DNA of 64,000 nucleotides from Platerodrilus igneus (taxonomy: Eukaryota; Arthropoda; Insecta; Coleoptera; Lycidae), in contig JARFIW010000139.1 in the NCBI GenBank assembly GCA_036346225.1, positions 8,370,001 through 8,434,000 of the forward strand, given 5' to 3'. Numbering within the stretch: the first letter of the stretch is position 1; every line of letters starts with the position of its first letter. Position numbers and translations under genes: made by a program. The notes below the pieces were generated by a model. The model worked only from the letters and a program-made list of their open reading frames with translations. It was not told the origin of the DNA and made no database searches. Below, in pieces: positions 43,297-55,123 of the stretch.

Positions 43297-45340
43297 CTAT
43301 GATAATAGGGTTATTTAGGGGTATATATGGCCATAATGGTAGTATACTTCATGTATACAACACCAAAATCAAGGAAACTAAACATTTTATTCATAAAAAG
43401 TACACAATGCGTTAATTATGCAAAAAGCAAATATCATACACACTGTATAAAATCTATAACTAACTTTAGTCGATGAAAGGAAACTCATTCTTTAATAATT
43501 TAACCACATTTAGTAGAATAATTAACTCTAGATGCAATTCAATTCATTTTAGAACCAGTAATACATTCAGAAACTTTGAATAAATAAAAATTAGGAGTAT
43601 ATAAAGTCAAACAAACATGAAACGAATTTTTTTAAACTCTACACATTAATGTAAGAAAATAATCATGTGTGCTCACAACAAACAGGTTTCACAAAACAAT
43701 CATATTTCAAAACGTAAGAAGTCAATAAATGTATCTAATTTACGTCATCTGTTAAAGCATCCCATTATAAAATTTGTCTATATGATCTTTTAAAAGTAAA
43801 CTCGACAAATTCGAATAAAATCCAGCATATGAGGAAAACAAAATATGTATTCAAAACGTTTTGGCATACGTGCAAGATTAAATGTAATCACTAATAATTT
43901 CATATACAAAATACGAAAACATGATATTGTACGGTACAAAGTACCATAACCAACGAACTCTGTAATGTAAAGCTTTGATGCCTACATAATTTGGGAACAT
44001 TGCAACAAAATTTAGGATCGTTAACTCCGTGTAAAATCCGAAGGCTTACATGATCTACTGAGAGATTTACAAAGCGATTCAATAAGCAATTCACTAAACA
44101 AATTCAATAAGAAATCTAACATAAAAATCCAATACTACGAGTAAGAGATATAATAAAGCGGAAAATTCTGAGTGGGGACGTTAAGCTGAAAGCAGCCTAA
44201 GGTCACTGGTTAACAGCTGTAGCGGCAGGTCAAAGGATTGGGGTGTACGCAGAGCTACATATTCCAACCAGGAAATCAACAGATAAAATACCAGGTTAGA
44301 GATCATAGTAAATTAATAGCATAAAACTTATTTTTTTTGAACATTTAAAACTTGCATGTACTTAGATATTTATGTGAAGGGTCATCAAAAATTTTGATTG
44401 ATACATAGAAATTACGAAGGGTCATTGAACGTTCAACCAGGCTTCCAATATAGAGTTATTTTTGCTGGCTTTATATATTTTTAATAGGGTTATAATTTGG
44501 TGATGAACAGATTTATATTTTTACTTTGATTCAAGGGTTTTAAATAGCAAATAATATTACGAAGGTTGTAGAAGTGCAAATTGTACATATTTCTTGATTT
44601 ATTATACAAATTTTTGGTTATTTAGCTTTTCTTATTTAGGTATGAAGTGTTAGAGAAAAAGGGGGGTAAAAATTTCTCTGTTACCGTATTGTCGTGCACT
44701 CTGTGTGGTGGGGTTGAACTGAGCTAGTCGATGCATGAATCCAATTGTGTGAAATTTAAAATTTATTCTAGATTATTTAGGCACACAGAGCAGTGGCGAA
44801 CAGCAGGCAAGTGAGAGTTAATCGAAGTATGACGATATCGTCACAGTAAAGAATCTGACATACCAACGTGAGGCGAGAACATAAGAAATCGACAAAATCG
44901 TGGGGATCGAAAATAAAAATTCCAACCAAAATCGTAGCGGCTTGGATTTAGGAAAAATAAATCGGTGATTAAACGAGGGACTTAAAAAACTCGACAATTG
45001 GAATATTAATTGAGATTAGGGGTTACAGACGTAATTAATAATTATAGGCAGCCAGAACATAAATTTAGAAAGTTAAGTTCGAATTTTAAGGGATTATTGT
45101 AAATATAATTAAATTAAAATGAACAAAAGAATGCAGGAAGTTAGGAACGTGTTGAGGATACAATCCATGCAGTCGCATAAAAAAGAGCAAGTTTTTATCA
45201 TAAACATTTTGCAACTGCTAATTGAAGCTATTAATATTTATCACAAAAGAAACCACGCGAACCAATGCTTGAAATATGCAGAACTAGATTCACGAACGTA
45301 TTATAACATTGTTTTTGCAGAAACCCTATTATAGAATAGC
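43295..45340 (+). mobile_element. (TA)n-bounded LTR-like element, copy 1 (5' part)
   Basis: The first 35 bases or so, TTGCTATGATAATAGGGTTA and onward, match the start of the element at 53944 read on minus (TTGCTGTGATAAGGGGTTG). A candidate LTR end and PBS lie near 44775-44810 (ATTTAGGCACACAGAGCAG then TGGCGAACAGCAGG), followed by a non-coding leader and the frame at 45119. The LTR would be about 1.5 kb. The 3' part is missing. Boundaries other than the left are inferred. Confidence 0.45.
45119..45334 (+). pseudogene. Candidate start of a gag-like ORF
   Basis: A 71-codon frame starting MNKRMQEVRNVLR, helical and basic with many Gln, Lys and His, as in gag N-termini. The copy at 51529-53944 has an ATG followed by codons for EKRSQEN at an equivalent place after its PBS array, which is the main reason to treat this start as real. 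It ends in a stop and no zinc knuckle, protease or RT follows. Confidence 0.35.
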
Positions 45341-46010
45341 AACAACTTTTCAGCATATTTTTAATATTCGAAGATAACATTGTGATTTTATCTAATGACC
45401 ATTAAATTAGGCCGTTTAATTACAATAAATATTGAATACTGCGTATGATAGGACGACTCGTTAATTGGGCAATTTAACAAACGTGAAACTAAATAGTAAA
45501 ACAGGGTACAGAGTGTAAAATGCAGCAAGCATTTATACTACAAAATGGAATGCAACAAACATAGTTGTCATCATTGTCATATTATATTTCTTAAGTCATT
45601 TTTTTAAAGTAATTATTTTTGTCAGTTGATCGCAAAGATAATAGTGTAAATGATGAATGTTTTCAACTTTACGCGAACAAATCTACTTGTTAGGATTGCG
45701 ATTAAAATTATGTTTTAGTGATATTATGATGACTTGGTTTTTACAAGCTTACTGTTGAATCATTAGATGATAATATAGAGAAAGCATATAGACAAGTAAA
45801 GGGATGTTTTTGTAAAAGTAAAACATGTACTAATAATCTATAAGGTTAAGATGAAAAGCTGTTAGATAGAGGAAATGAGATAAAGGTTGACGTGTTACTA
45901 GAAAAAGAAGAAGATGCTGAGGTGGATGACAAAGGATACTCGATTTTAAGATCTGAACCTTAAAGATCATTAAAAGATTTTAATGTCGATAAAGCAATAT
46001 CGAAAGAGAA
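45341..46010. other. AT-rich stretch without recognisable genes
   Basis: No motif-bearing frame or terminal repeat was seen between the gag-like frame and repeat R copy c. Confidence 0.4.
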
Positions 46011-46243
46011 TTTTTCTTAATCTTCTTTGGGAATTAAATCACTCATAGTTTTTAAAATCATCTTTATTCATGTTTCGATCCATGACCTAGGATCGTTGTC
46101 AAAATAATAAAAACTTCAAGTTTGACATTTATGACATAAATTGAAGGTGAGTTTGATTTTTTGATGTTCGAAATATTTGGTTTGAGTACACTAGGCAAAA
46201 ATTTTTAAAGTTTAAAAGAATGATTGCCTTCAATTTGTGTTGC
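46011..46243 (-). repeat. Dispersed repeat R, copy c (longest)
   Basis: Read on minus it runs from about 46243 (GCAACACAAATTGAAGGC) through GACAACGATCCTAGGTCATG and GATCGAAACATGAATAAAG to AAAGAAGATTAAGAAAAA at 46011. It shares its 5' part with copy a and its 3' end with the foldback arms and copy d. Confidence 0.78.
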
Positions 46244-48865
46244 GGCCTGGGACCGACTTTTTTAGGCAGCCCATAAAAAATAATCATCTGATTTCACGTT
46301 AAGCGTACTGTGCAGTTGCGTGTGAACCAACATTACCTGCAATTTCTTGAGTTAATGTTTTTGGGAGTTTTCACAACACTATGAAGAACATCTAAATCTG
46401 CATCTCTCCGAAATTGACATTGTTCTACTTTAGGTTTTCTTTCTTAAATTTTTTTCGTCGGCCTAATTTTGTACGATTTGGAACTACTGTCATCGTTAGA
46501 GATACCCCAGAAAGAACAACTATTGCCAAAATTGGACTTTGTCAAAAACTGTGTGGACAAATAAAAGAATAATCAATCCAAAAGTTAAAGTATCTGGCAA
46601 TTATTAGTAGTGGTCAAAAGATCTGTTTACTTAACAGATTGAACTTGTTTACCAATTTACAGTGATAATTAAACTCCTTAAAATTGTTCTGATAAATAAT
46701 GAGTGATTTACTCTTCTATAGCAGGCTGTATAAATCAAGGTGCGAGTAATGTTGAAACAGTTGTTCTTGTATTTTGCTGCTTACTGTAACGTCTTAGTCA
46801 CTCAAATAATTGAAGACTTCATTCTTTTATAATTTTAGGATAATTAATTTTGATCATCCTAATTTTTAATAAATATCCTTCTTTAAATTTGACTATGACT
46901 ACAAATAACATGCAACTTCTGAAACGTATATAAAATCCCAAATTTGGTGACATCCTGTAACTTATAATTTTACTATCTATATCATATTATATCTAGCAAT
47001 GCTCAAATCTAAAATTTTTGAGTTTGGCACCATAAATATAGGTGTGGCTCATGCCAGAAATGTCTAGAAAAATGAGGCAATAATATAAATTTATTAAAAT
47101 ATTTCCAAAAAATATGATCGGAAACCAACATAAAATATTTAAAGTAACCTAAATTTAAAATTATCAACCTTTCAATGGCAATCGTATAAATATAAAAGAG
47201 GATAGTATCATTTGAAGCCAAATTATATGGTGATTGTGAAATTTTCAACGTCCCTGATTGGTCGAACCGAATGCGTGTTTAAAAAGGATAAATATTGAGA
47301 AATGCAGAAATGTGATTATTACGTTGATGGTTAGCAAGTGATTAATACTTCGCTACCCAAGTATTGAGGAATTTATAAAAAAGTAAATTCCTATTGAGGG
47401 GAATTAAAGAAAATAGGTGAAAATATTCAAATAACCAGGTAACGTACGATGGTTGATCATAATAAAGTAAAATTTTAAACACAGCTCATTATATTCAATA
47501 AAGACGAACGAGAAAATTTTAATTTTAGTGATACTCGACGACCTATGCTCCCGTGCGTTGCTAGCTGATTTTTTGGTGATATTATTACGTTAACTGGCAT
47601 AATAGGTGAACCATGTATCCAAGTTTGCATAAACCAGGTCTACGTATTGGACGCTTGATCGAAAACTAAGCTTCTTCAAAAAACATTATGATACATCATA
47701 TGTTGATACACCAAAGAAATTACAATTACAGAATTTATTGGTATACATAGAACTGTATGATTCAGATAATTGGTTTGGCCATGATTGTGTAGCAGCAAAT
47801 GATGATTCACCGTAATAAAAGAGGTACCCCATCAGAAGAACATATATTGAAAACGCTCACCTGTACTATTTCTATAATATCAAGTACTCTAATGGTTTTA
47901 GGGGACTGAAAATGGCCCCTTTGGTTTAATACTGCATGATCTTCCTGTCGTTAGAAGCTCAGTTGGTTTACTGTTGAAGCAAGACAATGCACAAAATTTG
48001 TATATACGAAATTTGTACGTATATTTTCTACTGAAAGTAGGCATAGGATAAAGAGGGGTGGGGGGAATGTTTGTTGTAGTTGTAGTTGCAATGATAGTTC
48101 TAAGGTTTGCATGAATAGACTAGTTGGTATACATAAGAGGGATAAATGTGACCAATATATGGTGTGAATGAATGTCTGTAGCCAAAATACGCTAGTATCT
48201 TATTTAATAAAGACTGTATACACTTTAAATTTTATATTAAATTGAAACGTCATTCAAACATAATTAACGACTATTATTATATGGTAACCTGGGATCTAAT
48301 AAGAAGGTTAATAACGTTGTTTAGTTATAATAGGAAAGTAAGAATTATTAGGTTCTAGGAAATTAATGCAAACTATTAATAAAAATATTGGTTTTTTTTT
48401 GGTAATTTTTATGCAAATATAAAAGAGGAAACTGTTAAGTATGTTAAAGATTCTGAAGTTAGCATAAATTAGGTAATTTTGTGGACTTCTTGGGTACATC
48501 AACTTGCTACTATTATTAAATTTCAACAGTCATGCTCCCCTGAGACCATTCCATGCTTGAGATTAGAGCTAAGCTGAGGTATTTCATCAAATAAGTACTA
48601 ATGGCAACGAAAGTGTACACTTCATGAGGAAGTTATACCTGTAACGAAATAAGTTACCAGCTATATAAACCATATCCACATGTCTCAAACAATGAACTGG
48701 AGAAAATATTAAGTAACAGAACGTTATATTACTGTTGTATTTAAAATGTAAGTGAGCACAACAGTTTGTAGTTTTGTTAAACAAAAAAAGATCGTGTTGG
48801 TAAAGAGGGAAAAATGTTAGTTTTTGTGTTTTTTTTTAAAGAGAAGTTGCCAGAATAGTAATAAT
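46244..48865. other. AT-rich stretch without recognisable genes
   Basis: No domain-bearing frame, RNA gene or terminal repeat was recognised in 2.6 kb. Short frames here show no family pattern. Confidence 0.4.
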
Positions 48866-49009
48866 ATTAATAATAATAAACTTTATTTCCAACAGGAATA
48901 CACCCAATTACAGGAAATAATTTACAAGTTATTTAACACACATTCACAAGGTACAATAATTGTGTATAAAAATAAACCTCTTATTAAAACAAAAAATTGA
49001 CATATCAAA

Positions 49010-50857
49010 AATTAATTAATACGTTTTATAATGTCTTCAAATCTATCATTAAAAATATCAGAATCATTGAAGTATCTGTTGTAAGTTAGACACACTACTG
49101 TGGCTGGAGAGTGCAACAATAAATTTGTTTTACTCGTTTGAAGATAAAAAGTATTGCTAAAACATGCATTTTGACGAGGCACTACCAATGAAATCTTTCC
49201 TAGTAGATAAGGGCAATCTATTTCATTGTTTAATAATTTATATAAGAATCTTATATTTATACTTTTTCGTCTGCATTCGAGTGACCGATAATTAAGTCTT
49301 CGAAGTAAAGCCTCATGGTCAGGCCCAATAGGTGGATAGAATCCATCGCAGGTGAAAGATACATATTTTAAAAATTTCCTTTGAACTGTTTCTAAGCTAT
49401 AGCTATGAACTTTATAAATTGGTTGCCATATCAGAGACCCGTACTCAAGTTTAGATCTAACAAGAGTGTTAAATAGTAGTAGTAATGTATTAACAGAGAA
49501 GTTGCTGCAGTTTCTATATATTAAAAAACCATAAGATTTATATGCACTTGAAATACATTTATTACTATGTTCAACGAAGTGAAATTTTTCATCAAATACC
49601 TAAATCTCCAAAGCTAGATAATCTTTGAACAAGCATTTCTTGTATGAAGTACGAGAAGTTTATCATGTCATGCTTCCGGCCATACGAAATTACACAACAT
49701 TTTTGTATATTTAGATGCAACCAATTACTTAGGCACCAAGTAGTCAAACTTTCAATATCGTTTTGTAAAAGTATGCAATCGTCAAGAGAAGTAATAGTTT
49801 TGAAAATTTTTAAATCGTCTGTGAACAGTAGTTTTCTGCTTTGATAGAATCCACAATATCATTAATGAATATCAGAAAAAAACAAAGGGCCAAGATTTGA
49901 CCTTTGCGGGACACCCGATGTTGGAGTAGATGTTTGAGAGTGATAGTTCGAATAAGCTACGTGCATTTGTCTATTTAAGAGGTAAGACTGAGTAAGTTCC
50001 AAAAGTGCTTGTGAGAATCCAATAGCATTTAGTTTATCCAAAAGAATGTAATGATCGATTTGGCCAAAGACTTTCTGGAAAACAGTGTAGATAACATCAA
50101 CTTGTTTGTTACTCTCGAGTGATTCACAAACAAATTGGCTGAATATAGCTAAGTTGGTAATTGTTGATTTCCTTTCCATAAAGCCGTGTTGCACAGGTGT
50201 AATAGAAAGCTTTATTTGAGCATATATATGCTTGTATCATAGCAACTCAAAAACTTTGGCAATATTCGATTTACTAGAAATAGGACGATAGTTAGTAATA
50301 TCGGAGGTGGAGCCCTTCTTAAGTACTGGTGTAATAATATTATTTTGACAACGATCCTAGGTCATGGATCGAAACGTAAATAAAGATAATTTTAAAAACT
50401 ACGAGTGGTTTAATTCCCAAAGAAGATTAAGAAGAATACTGGTGCAATAAATTGACATCTTCCATATATTCGGAAAAGATCGCTGCTGTCTAAGAGGAAG
50501 ATTGTACAGGTAGCATAAAGGTTTGGCTAATAAATCTGCACAGTCTTTAACAAAGAAAGACGGGACAGCATCGACACCAGCAGTATTTTTGTTTTTTAGT
50601 TTTCTTATAGCTTCCAACACTTCCACCTCAGTAAAACTAGTTACCGAAATAAAACGAGTGTTAAGAAATACTGGAATGGTGCTCGCTGAATTTGACTTAA
50701 CGTAAACACTTCTGAAGTGTAAAACAAATGCATCTACAATTTCTTGTTGAGTAGTGATAGTTTTATCATTGTAATTCATTGTACCATGTATTCTAGTGGA
50801 GCCTTTCTTGTTATTTACAAATTTCCAAAAATACTTCGGTTCCGAAGAAATGTTCAC
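49010..50857 (-). pseudogene. LINE copy 3 reverse transcriptase and C-terminus
   Basis: 50857-50451: EPKYFWKFVNNKKGSTRIHG and RKLKNKNTAGVDAVPSFFVK (RT fingers), FPNIWKMS. After repeat R copy d: HGFMERKSTITNLAIFSQFV, DVIYTVFQKVFGQIDHYILL (motif A region with the first Asp changed), SGVPQRSNLGPLFF, then in another frame LLFTDDLKIFKTITSLDDC, where the YADD box is FTDD. The C-terminus runs to FNDRFEDIIKRIN. At least four shifts or stops. Confidence 0.8.
50338..50436 (+). mobile_element. Repeat R, copy d, with 14-bp target-site duplication
   Basis: A 99-bp insert with TTTTGACAACGATCCTAGG, GATCGAAACGTAAATAAAG and an AAAGAAGATTAAGAAGAA end. TACTGGTGTAATAA (50324-50337) and TACTGGTGCAATAA (50437-50450) flank it, a 14-bp duplication with one mismatch. 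It splits the LINE copy 3 RT. A long duplication plus 5' truncation points to LINE-assisted retroposition. Confidence 0.82.
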
Positions 50858-51131
50858 TTGAATCTTGAGAATCTATAAAATAAACATCATTAATACCGTA
50901 ACTTTGTCTATATTTCTTCCAAAGTTTATGTTTTAGTTTCAATTGGTTAATAATAATTGAATCAAACCAGGTCGGCATGTACGGGAATACTTAATACGAT
51001 AGTGTGGCACTGTCAAATTAAATAACTTATATAAAGTATTGTAGCATTCTGAAATTGCAGAGCTAATGTCCTTGGTTTGATATACAGGAGCCCAGTTTAC
51101 TGAACAAAGGGAATCGTACAGTAGCGGAAAA

Positions 51132-51481
51132 TTAGCTTTTTTTGAAATTCCACCTTACATCTTCATTATTTATTGAGAAATTGATGTTTAATTTAAACTC
51201 GATATAAATTGAGATATCTAAAGTTGGATGATAGCCGTCTTCATGAACTATTGGAAAAGTACATTCAGACATTTTTGTGGCAGTGTTACAGAGAACTAAG
51301 TCAAGTAAACGATCAGATACATTCAGTATTTCATTATCACAGAATTTGTTGACTACTAGTATTGAAACAGTAATTAGAGATGTTGAAGTCACCTAATAAT
51401 ATAATTTTCTCATTAATACAAAGAACCAGACCATTTAATAAATCGAAAAATGTTTCATAATTTGGAAGTTTTCGTATAAGG

Positions 51482-51484
<3 letters not shown>
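51132..51484 (-). pseudogene. LINE copy 3 endonuclease, C-terminal part
   Basis: Resumes as LPNYETFFDLLNGLV and EKIILLGDFNI (catalytic GDFN). After a shift it continues with CDNEILNVSDRLLDLVLCNT and VHEDGYHPTLDI (the family's H of SDH is seen in YHP). This is the part of the nuclease displaced by the nested element. Confidence 0.75.

Positions 51485-51528
<44 letters not shown>
51485..51528. repeat. (TA)n at the low-coordinate edge of the nested element
   Basis: About 44 bp of pure TA between LINE sequence (CCTCC read on minus) and the TTGCTATG terminus. Confidence 0.95.
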
Positions 51529-51531
<3 letters not shown>

Positions 51532-53941
51532 CTATGCTCCTAAATTATTCGCGCCTCGTCGTTATGTTATGTTATGTTTTCTTGGGATCTTTTCTCCATT
51601 TTGAGATTATTATTTTTACTCTAAACTTTTAAATACTAAATAAATCTACCTAACTTTAATTACTGTACAAATTTCTTTATTTTTCGCTAATCGAAACTTT
51701 TTAAATGTCCGGTTTAATTTAATTATTCTGTTTTAAATCTCGCGATCGTATTTTAAAACTATTTTAATTTAATTCGTGCCTCTTAATCTCAGGTTGTATT
51801 TTATCGTGTTTTAATTCGAGTCTCTTAATCTCAGGTTGTATTTTACTGTGCTAAAACCGCGGGTCACGTTGGGCGCCATATTATTTATGCTATGCTCCCT
51901 AAATTATTCGCGCCTCGTCGTTGTGCGCCATATTAATTATTGCTATGTACTACTGGAATTATCGAGCCCCTACGTTGGGCTGTTATATTATTATTGCTAT
52001 GTCCCTCTAAATTATTCGCGCTCCATCATTTGGGCGACCATATTAATATTACTATGTATAAACAACATTGTAATTATCTCCTCCGACGTTGGGCTGTCTT
52101 ATTAATATGCCATCAATTCCCTCCAGAAACTTAACTGGATTTTATCTTGAACTAACCTTGTCTACCAATAACAAAATTTGATACGTTACCGCCTTACTTG
52201 TTATCAATTTCGTATTCAACTTATAGCTCCTCCTTGAACTGTTTAAATTATCAAATCACTCCCATTCACTTTATCTTATGACATCGACTAGCATTTATTT
52301 GGAATTATCAAATTCAGGTAATTCGATTTTATATAATGAAACCAATATTATGTACAGCTTTTGTAAATTATTTAAAATACACTTTTCAATTAATTAATGT
52401 TGTAAATCTCATTTATCAAAATCATATACTTTTAACCAAAAACCCAAAGTCACCAAAAAAAACTATTATCTTTATAGAACAAAAAGCTTGGAACGTTCAA
52501 AACTTCTTATCATATCACGCACTTTATGCGTATTTAAATCCTTTGTTTTAGTGAACTTCGTCACATTAATTTATATTAAGCACATTCAATATTCAAATAA
52601 AAATATAGAAAAATAAAATGTCTTATAACTAAAAATCTGACCTGGTCTATTTTCTTATTGCAATTGACGCATCCACTAATATTTCCCATGCATTAAGCCA
52701 TCCATTTGAATAAAAATTATCTTCCCCCAATTCAGGATTATTGCATGCCCATTCAAAATATTGTTTATCCACACCCTTGAACCATTGCATTTAAATTATT
52801 TCCATCACCCTCTGGACTACTATTATTAACATATACTTTATTGTCGTCTCATTTCAGACTTAGAATTACTTCTTATCAATTTCCCCAAACTAAGAATTGG
52901 ATTATCATCATTTATTTTCCATTGACTTGGAACTTGAATTTTTCTCCCCGGCTTTAGAATAGAATTCTTATTATCATTGTCCCCTGACTCGAAAATTGAA
53001 TTTTTCTCCCTGTACTCGAAGCCCTATGATTAATATGTTTTAGTTTAAAATAAAATTCCCCAAAATCTACTTACGTTTAATCGGCAATTATAATTTTCAT
53101 CTTGGCACTTGTACTATCTTTCACTTTAAAATTATTACGTATCACTTTATTTCATAGCGGCGCACTTTGGCCTTTGTTGAGTTGCAAACTGACTTCGTTA
53201 TCACTGTACCTGTTAATATATCTTTTCTCTCCTACTCCGTGAGTGGGTATGGTCTAGAAACTCGTCGCTCATTTACAACCAATCAAATAATTACATTTAA
53301 AGTAGTTTCTGATGTAATTTTCTATGCTCTCAAATAATTGTGACCTGGTCGCAGCTGTCTTCGTTATCAAACACGCGGTGTTTTGATGAATCTAATTGCT
53401 TTTCCATAAACAACTGATGCAATTCGACTTTTAATTTTCATATCTGCCTGTTATTCACGCAATTTTTAATCTCCTCTCTTTATCAAAGTTCTTAACTACT
53501 TGTACGTATTCACATTTATGCTTCCTGAAGCTCTATTTCTTATCTCCGTATCAACCTAATTGTTTGGGACTCTTTTGAATGCGTGTTTAATTACACTTTA
53601 TTATGTTTACATATAAATTACGCGTGCTTCCACTGAAAGATATTATTATTTGCATTGCCTAAATTACCCAAAACTCTATCTACAGGGTATTGAATATTTA
53701 CTATTTACTTAATGCATGTGTTCCTGGTTTCTACGCTAACTATGCGTCTTCCTATGTTTATTTGCGTCACTTAAAACTATTTATACTTTATATACAGGGT
53801 TTTGACTGCTTACTATTTACAAACTATCTCCATTTCTCAATTCTTTACTAAATAAATGCAGTTTTCTGCTGCCTATGGTAATTTCTCATTTCTAAACGAC
53901 CTTTACTATATAGTACACCCTTAAACAACCCCTTATCACAG

Positions 53942-53944
<3 letters not shown>
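51529..53944 (-). mobile_element. (TA)n-bounded LTR-like element, copy 2, inserted in LINE copy 3
   Basis: Ends are TTGCTATG (51529-51536) and CACAGCAA (53937-53944), an 8-bp inverted pair with one mismatch; both sides are (TA)n and then LINE. Read on minus: start TTGCTGTGATAAGGGGTTG, about 1.8 kb non-coding, an array of 52-58 bp PBS-like units (about 52110-51865), a leader with ACAACCTGAGATTAAGAG twice, an ATG followed by codons for EKRSQEN (about 51600), and finally GGCGCGAATAATTTAGGAGC just before the end. This fits long 5' LTR, PBS, leader, gag start, then a deletion into the last bases of the 3' LTR. No pol was found. Confidence 0.6.
51862..52110 (-). repeat. Tandem array of tRNA-Lys 3'-end-like (PBS-like) units
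   Basis: Five imperfect units of about 52-58 bp. On plus, tRNA-like ends are CACGTTGGGCGCCA (51865-51878), CGTTGTGCGCCA (to 51930), TCGAGCCCCTACGTTGGGC (51962-51980), TTTGGGCGACCA (to 52040) and GACGTTGGGCTG (about 52085). The 3' end of tRNA-Lys(CUU) is known to read TCGAGCCCCACGTTGGGCG plus CCA, so on minus these look like primer-binding sites. Each unit also holds an AT stretch and a TTGCTATG-like motif equal to the element's terminus. Confidence 0.7.

Positions 53945-53986
<42 letters not shown>
53945..53986. repeat. (TA)n at the high-coordinate edge of the nested element
   Basis: About 42 bp of pure AT between the CAGCAA terminus and LINE endonuclease sequence. With the other array it brackets the element and coincides with ATATATA codons of the LINE. 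Confidence 0.95.
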
Positions 53987-53987
<1 letters not shown>

Positions 53988-54309
53988 CAAAAATGGAAAG
54001 GAAAGAATTGAAGCTGGTTCTAATTCTTACGCCGCAAATATCAATTGCGGGAAGCGCTGGCACTAACGATGATAAATCAATTTCCAAACACGAAAATCCT
54101 TTATTGATTGCTAATAATACTCCACCTCCACGAGATGTATTAGTTAAATCAGAACGATGATCTTTTCTAAATATTGTGAAATTATCGTTAAATAATTCTC
54201 CATTGTAAACATCAGTGTTTAACCAAGATTCAGTTATAGCAACAATGCAGTCCTGCAGAATAGATACATTATTAAAGAATTCTGTAACCCTTGACCTCAA
54301 CCTGCGCAC
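53987..54309 (-). pseudogene. LINE copy 3 endonuclease, N-terminal part
   Basis: Reads RRLRSRVTEFFNNVSILQDC, VAITESWLNTDVYNGELF, SRGGGVLLAINKG and FLSIFVIYI, the usual endonuclease start. It is interrupted at the ATATATA coding for Ile-Tyr-Ile by the (TA)n and the nested 2.4-kb element; the endonuclease resumes at 51484. Confidence 0.8.
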
Positions 54310-54359
54310 ATTTTGATATAAAATATTTACAGATGGATTGAAATTGGGTGATGCATTTA

Positions 54360-55123
54360 GTTTCTTTGAGTAATCCTAGGTACACTATTTACATATTTAA
54401 TCCGAATGTTGGTTTCGTCCTTTGGTACACGTTCATCTAGTTCTTGCTTCAAACGTCTATATTCTTCTTGCTGGTGTTTAGTCTTGTCGGATGCTATAAT
54501 CAAATTTTTAAACTTTTCACGTGTTTTCAATGATGCTTCGGATTTAATCACACCATAGAAATCAATTTCACAATGGAATTTGACTCTGAGCAGACGTGGA
54601 CGTGCATTAAGATCAGCTTTATGGCCCAAACGATGAACTTATAAGTTTGAACAATCAGTACCGGGTTTAATAGTTTGAACTAGTTCTTTCACAGTGTTTT
54701 GCTCACCGTTATCATTAGCAGATTCTGGCAAATTGAAAACGATAATATTATTTTTCCTTTGGTTGCGATCATTCATTTCTTATATGGCAATTTCAAGAGT
54801 GAAATTAGTTGTTAAAGGTTCAAATGTTTGTTGACTTCTAATCAGCTGCTTGATGTTATTCAATTCAATTTCAAAATCAGTTTTTAATTTGTTAATTGTT
54901 GAGGTAAATTCATCCCACAATGAAGACATCAAGGTTTTTAGATCACTATATTGTAATAAATTATTATTGCACACCAACTTGATTACTTTTGATTTAGAAC
55001 GAGTCAATCTAATATCGCTATCAATATGGTATGAACATGCATTTTACATACATCACATTCTATTGAATTAGTGTTAGGATTACATTGTGAACTGCAATTT
55101 ACACATTTATCACGTTTATCCAT
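54360..55123 (-). pseudogene. LINE copy 3 ORF1, broken
   Basis: Starts MDKRDKCVNCSSQCNPN and shows a PHD-type arrangement of Cys/His (C-x2-C, C-x2-C, H). Later segments are helical with a coiled-coil look (55007-54780) and then an RNA-binding-type segment (54629-54357: LRVKFHCEIDFYGVIKSEAS, REKFKNLIIASDKTKHQQEE). Frame shifts separate the three. Its architecture equals that of LINE copy 1 ORF1. Confidence 0.7.

Noticed and set aside
47500..48200. Possible decayed gene in the 47.5-48.2 kb stretch
   Set aside because: Some phrases look protein-like in short frames, but no consistent frame or family pattern emerged.
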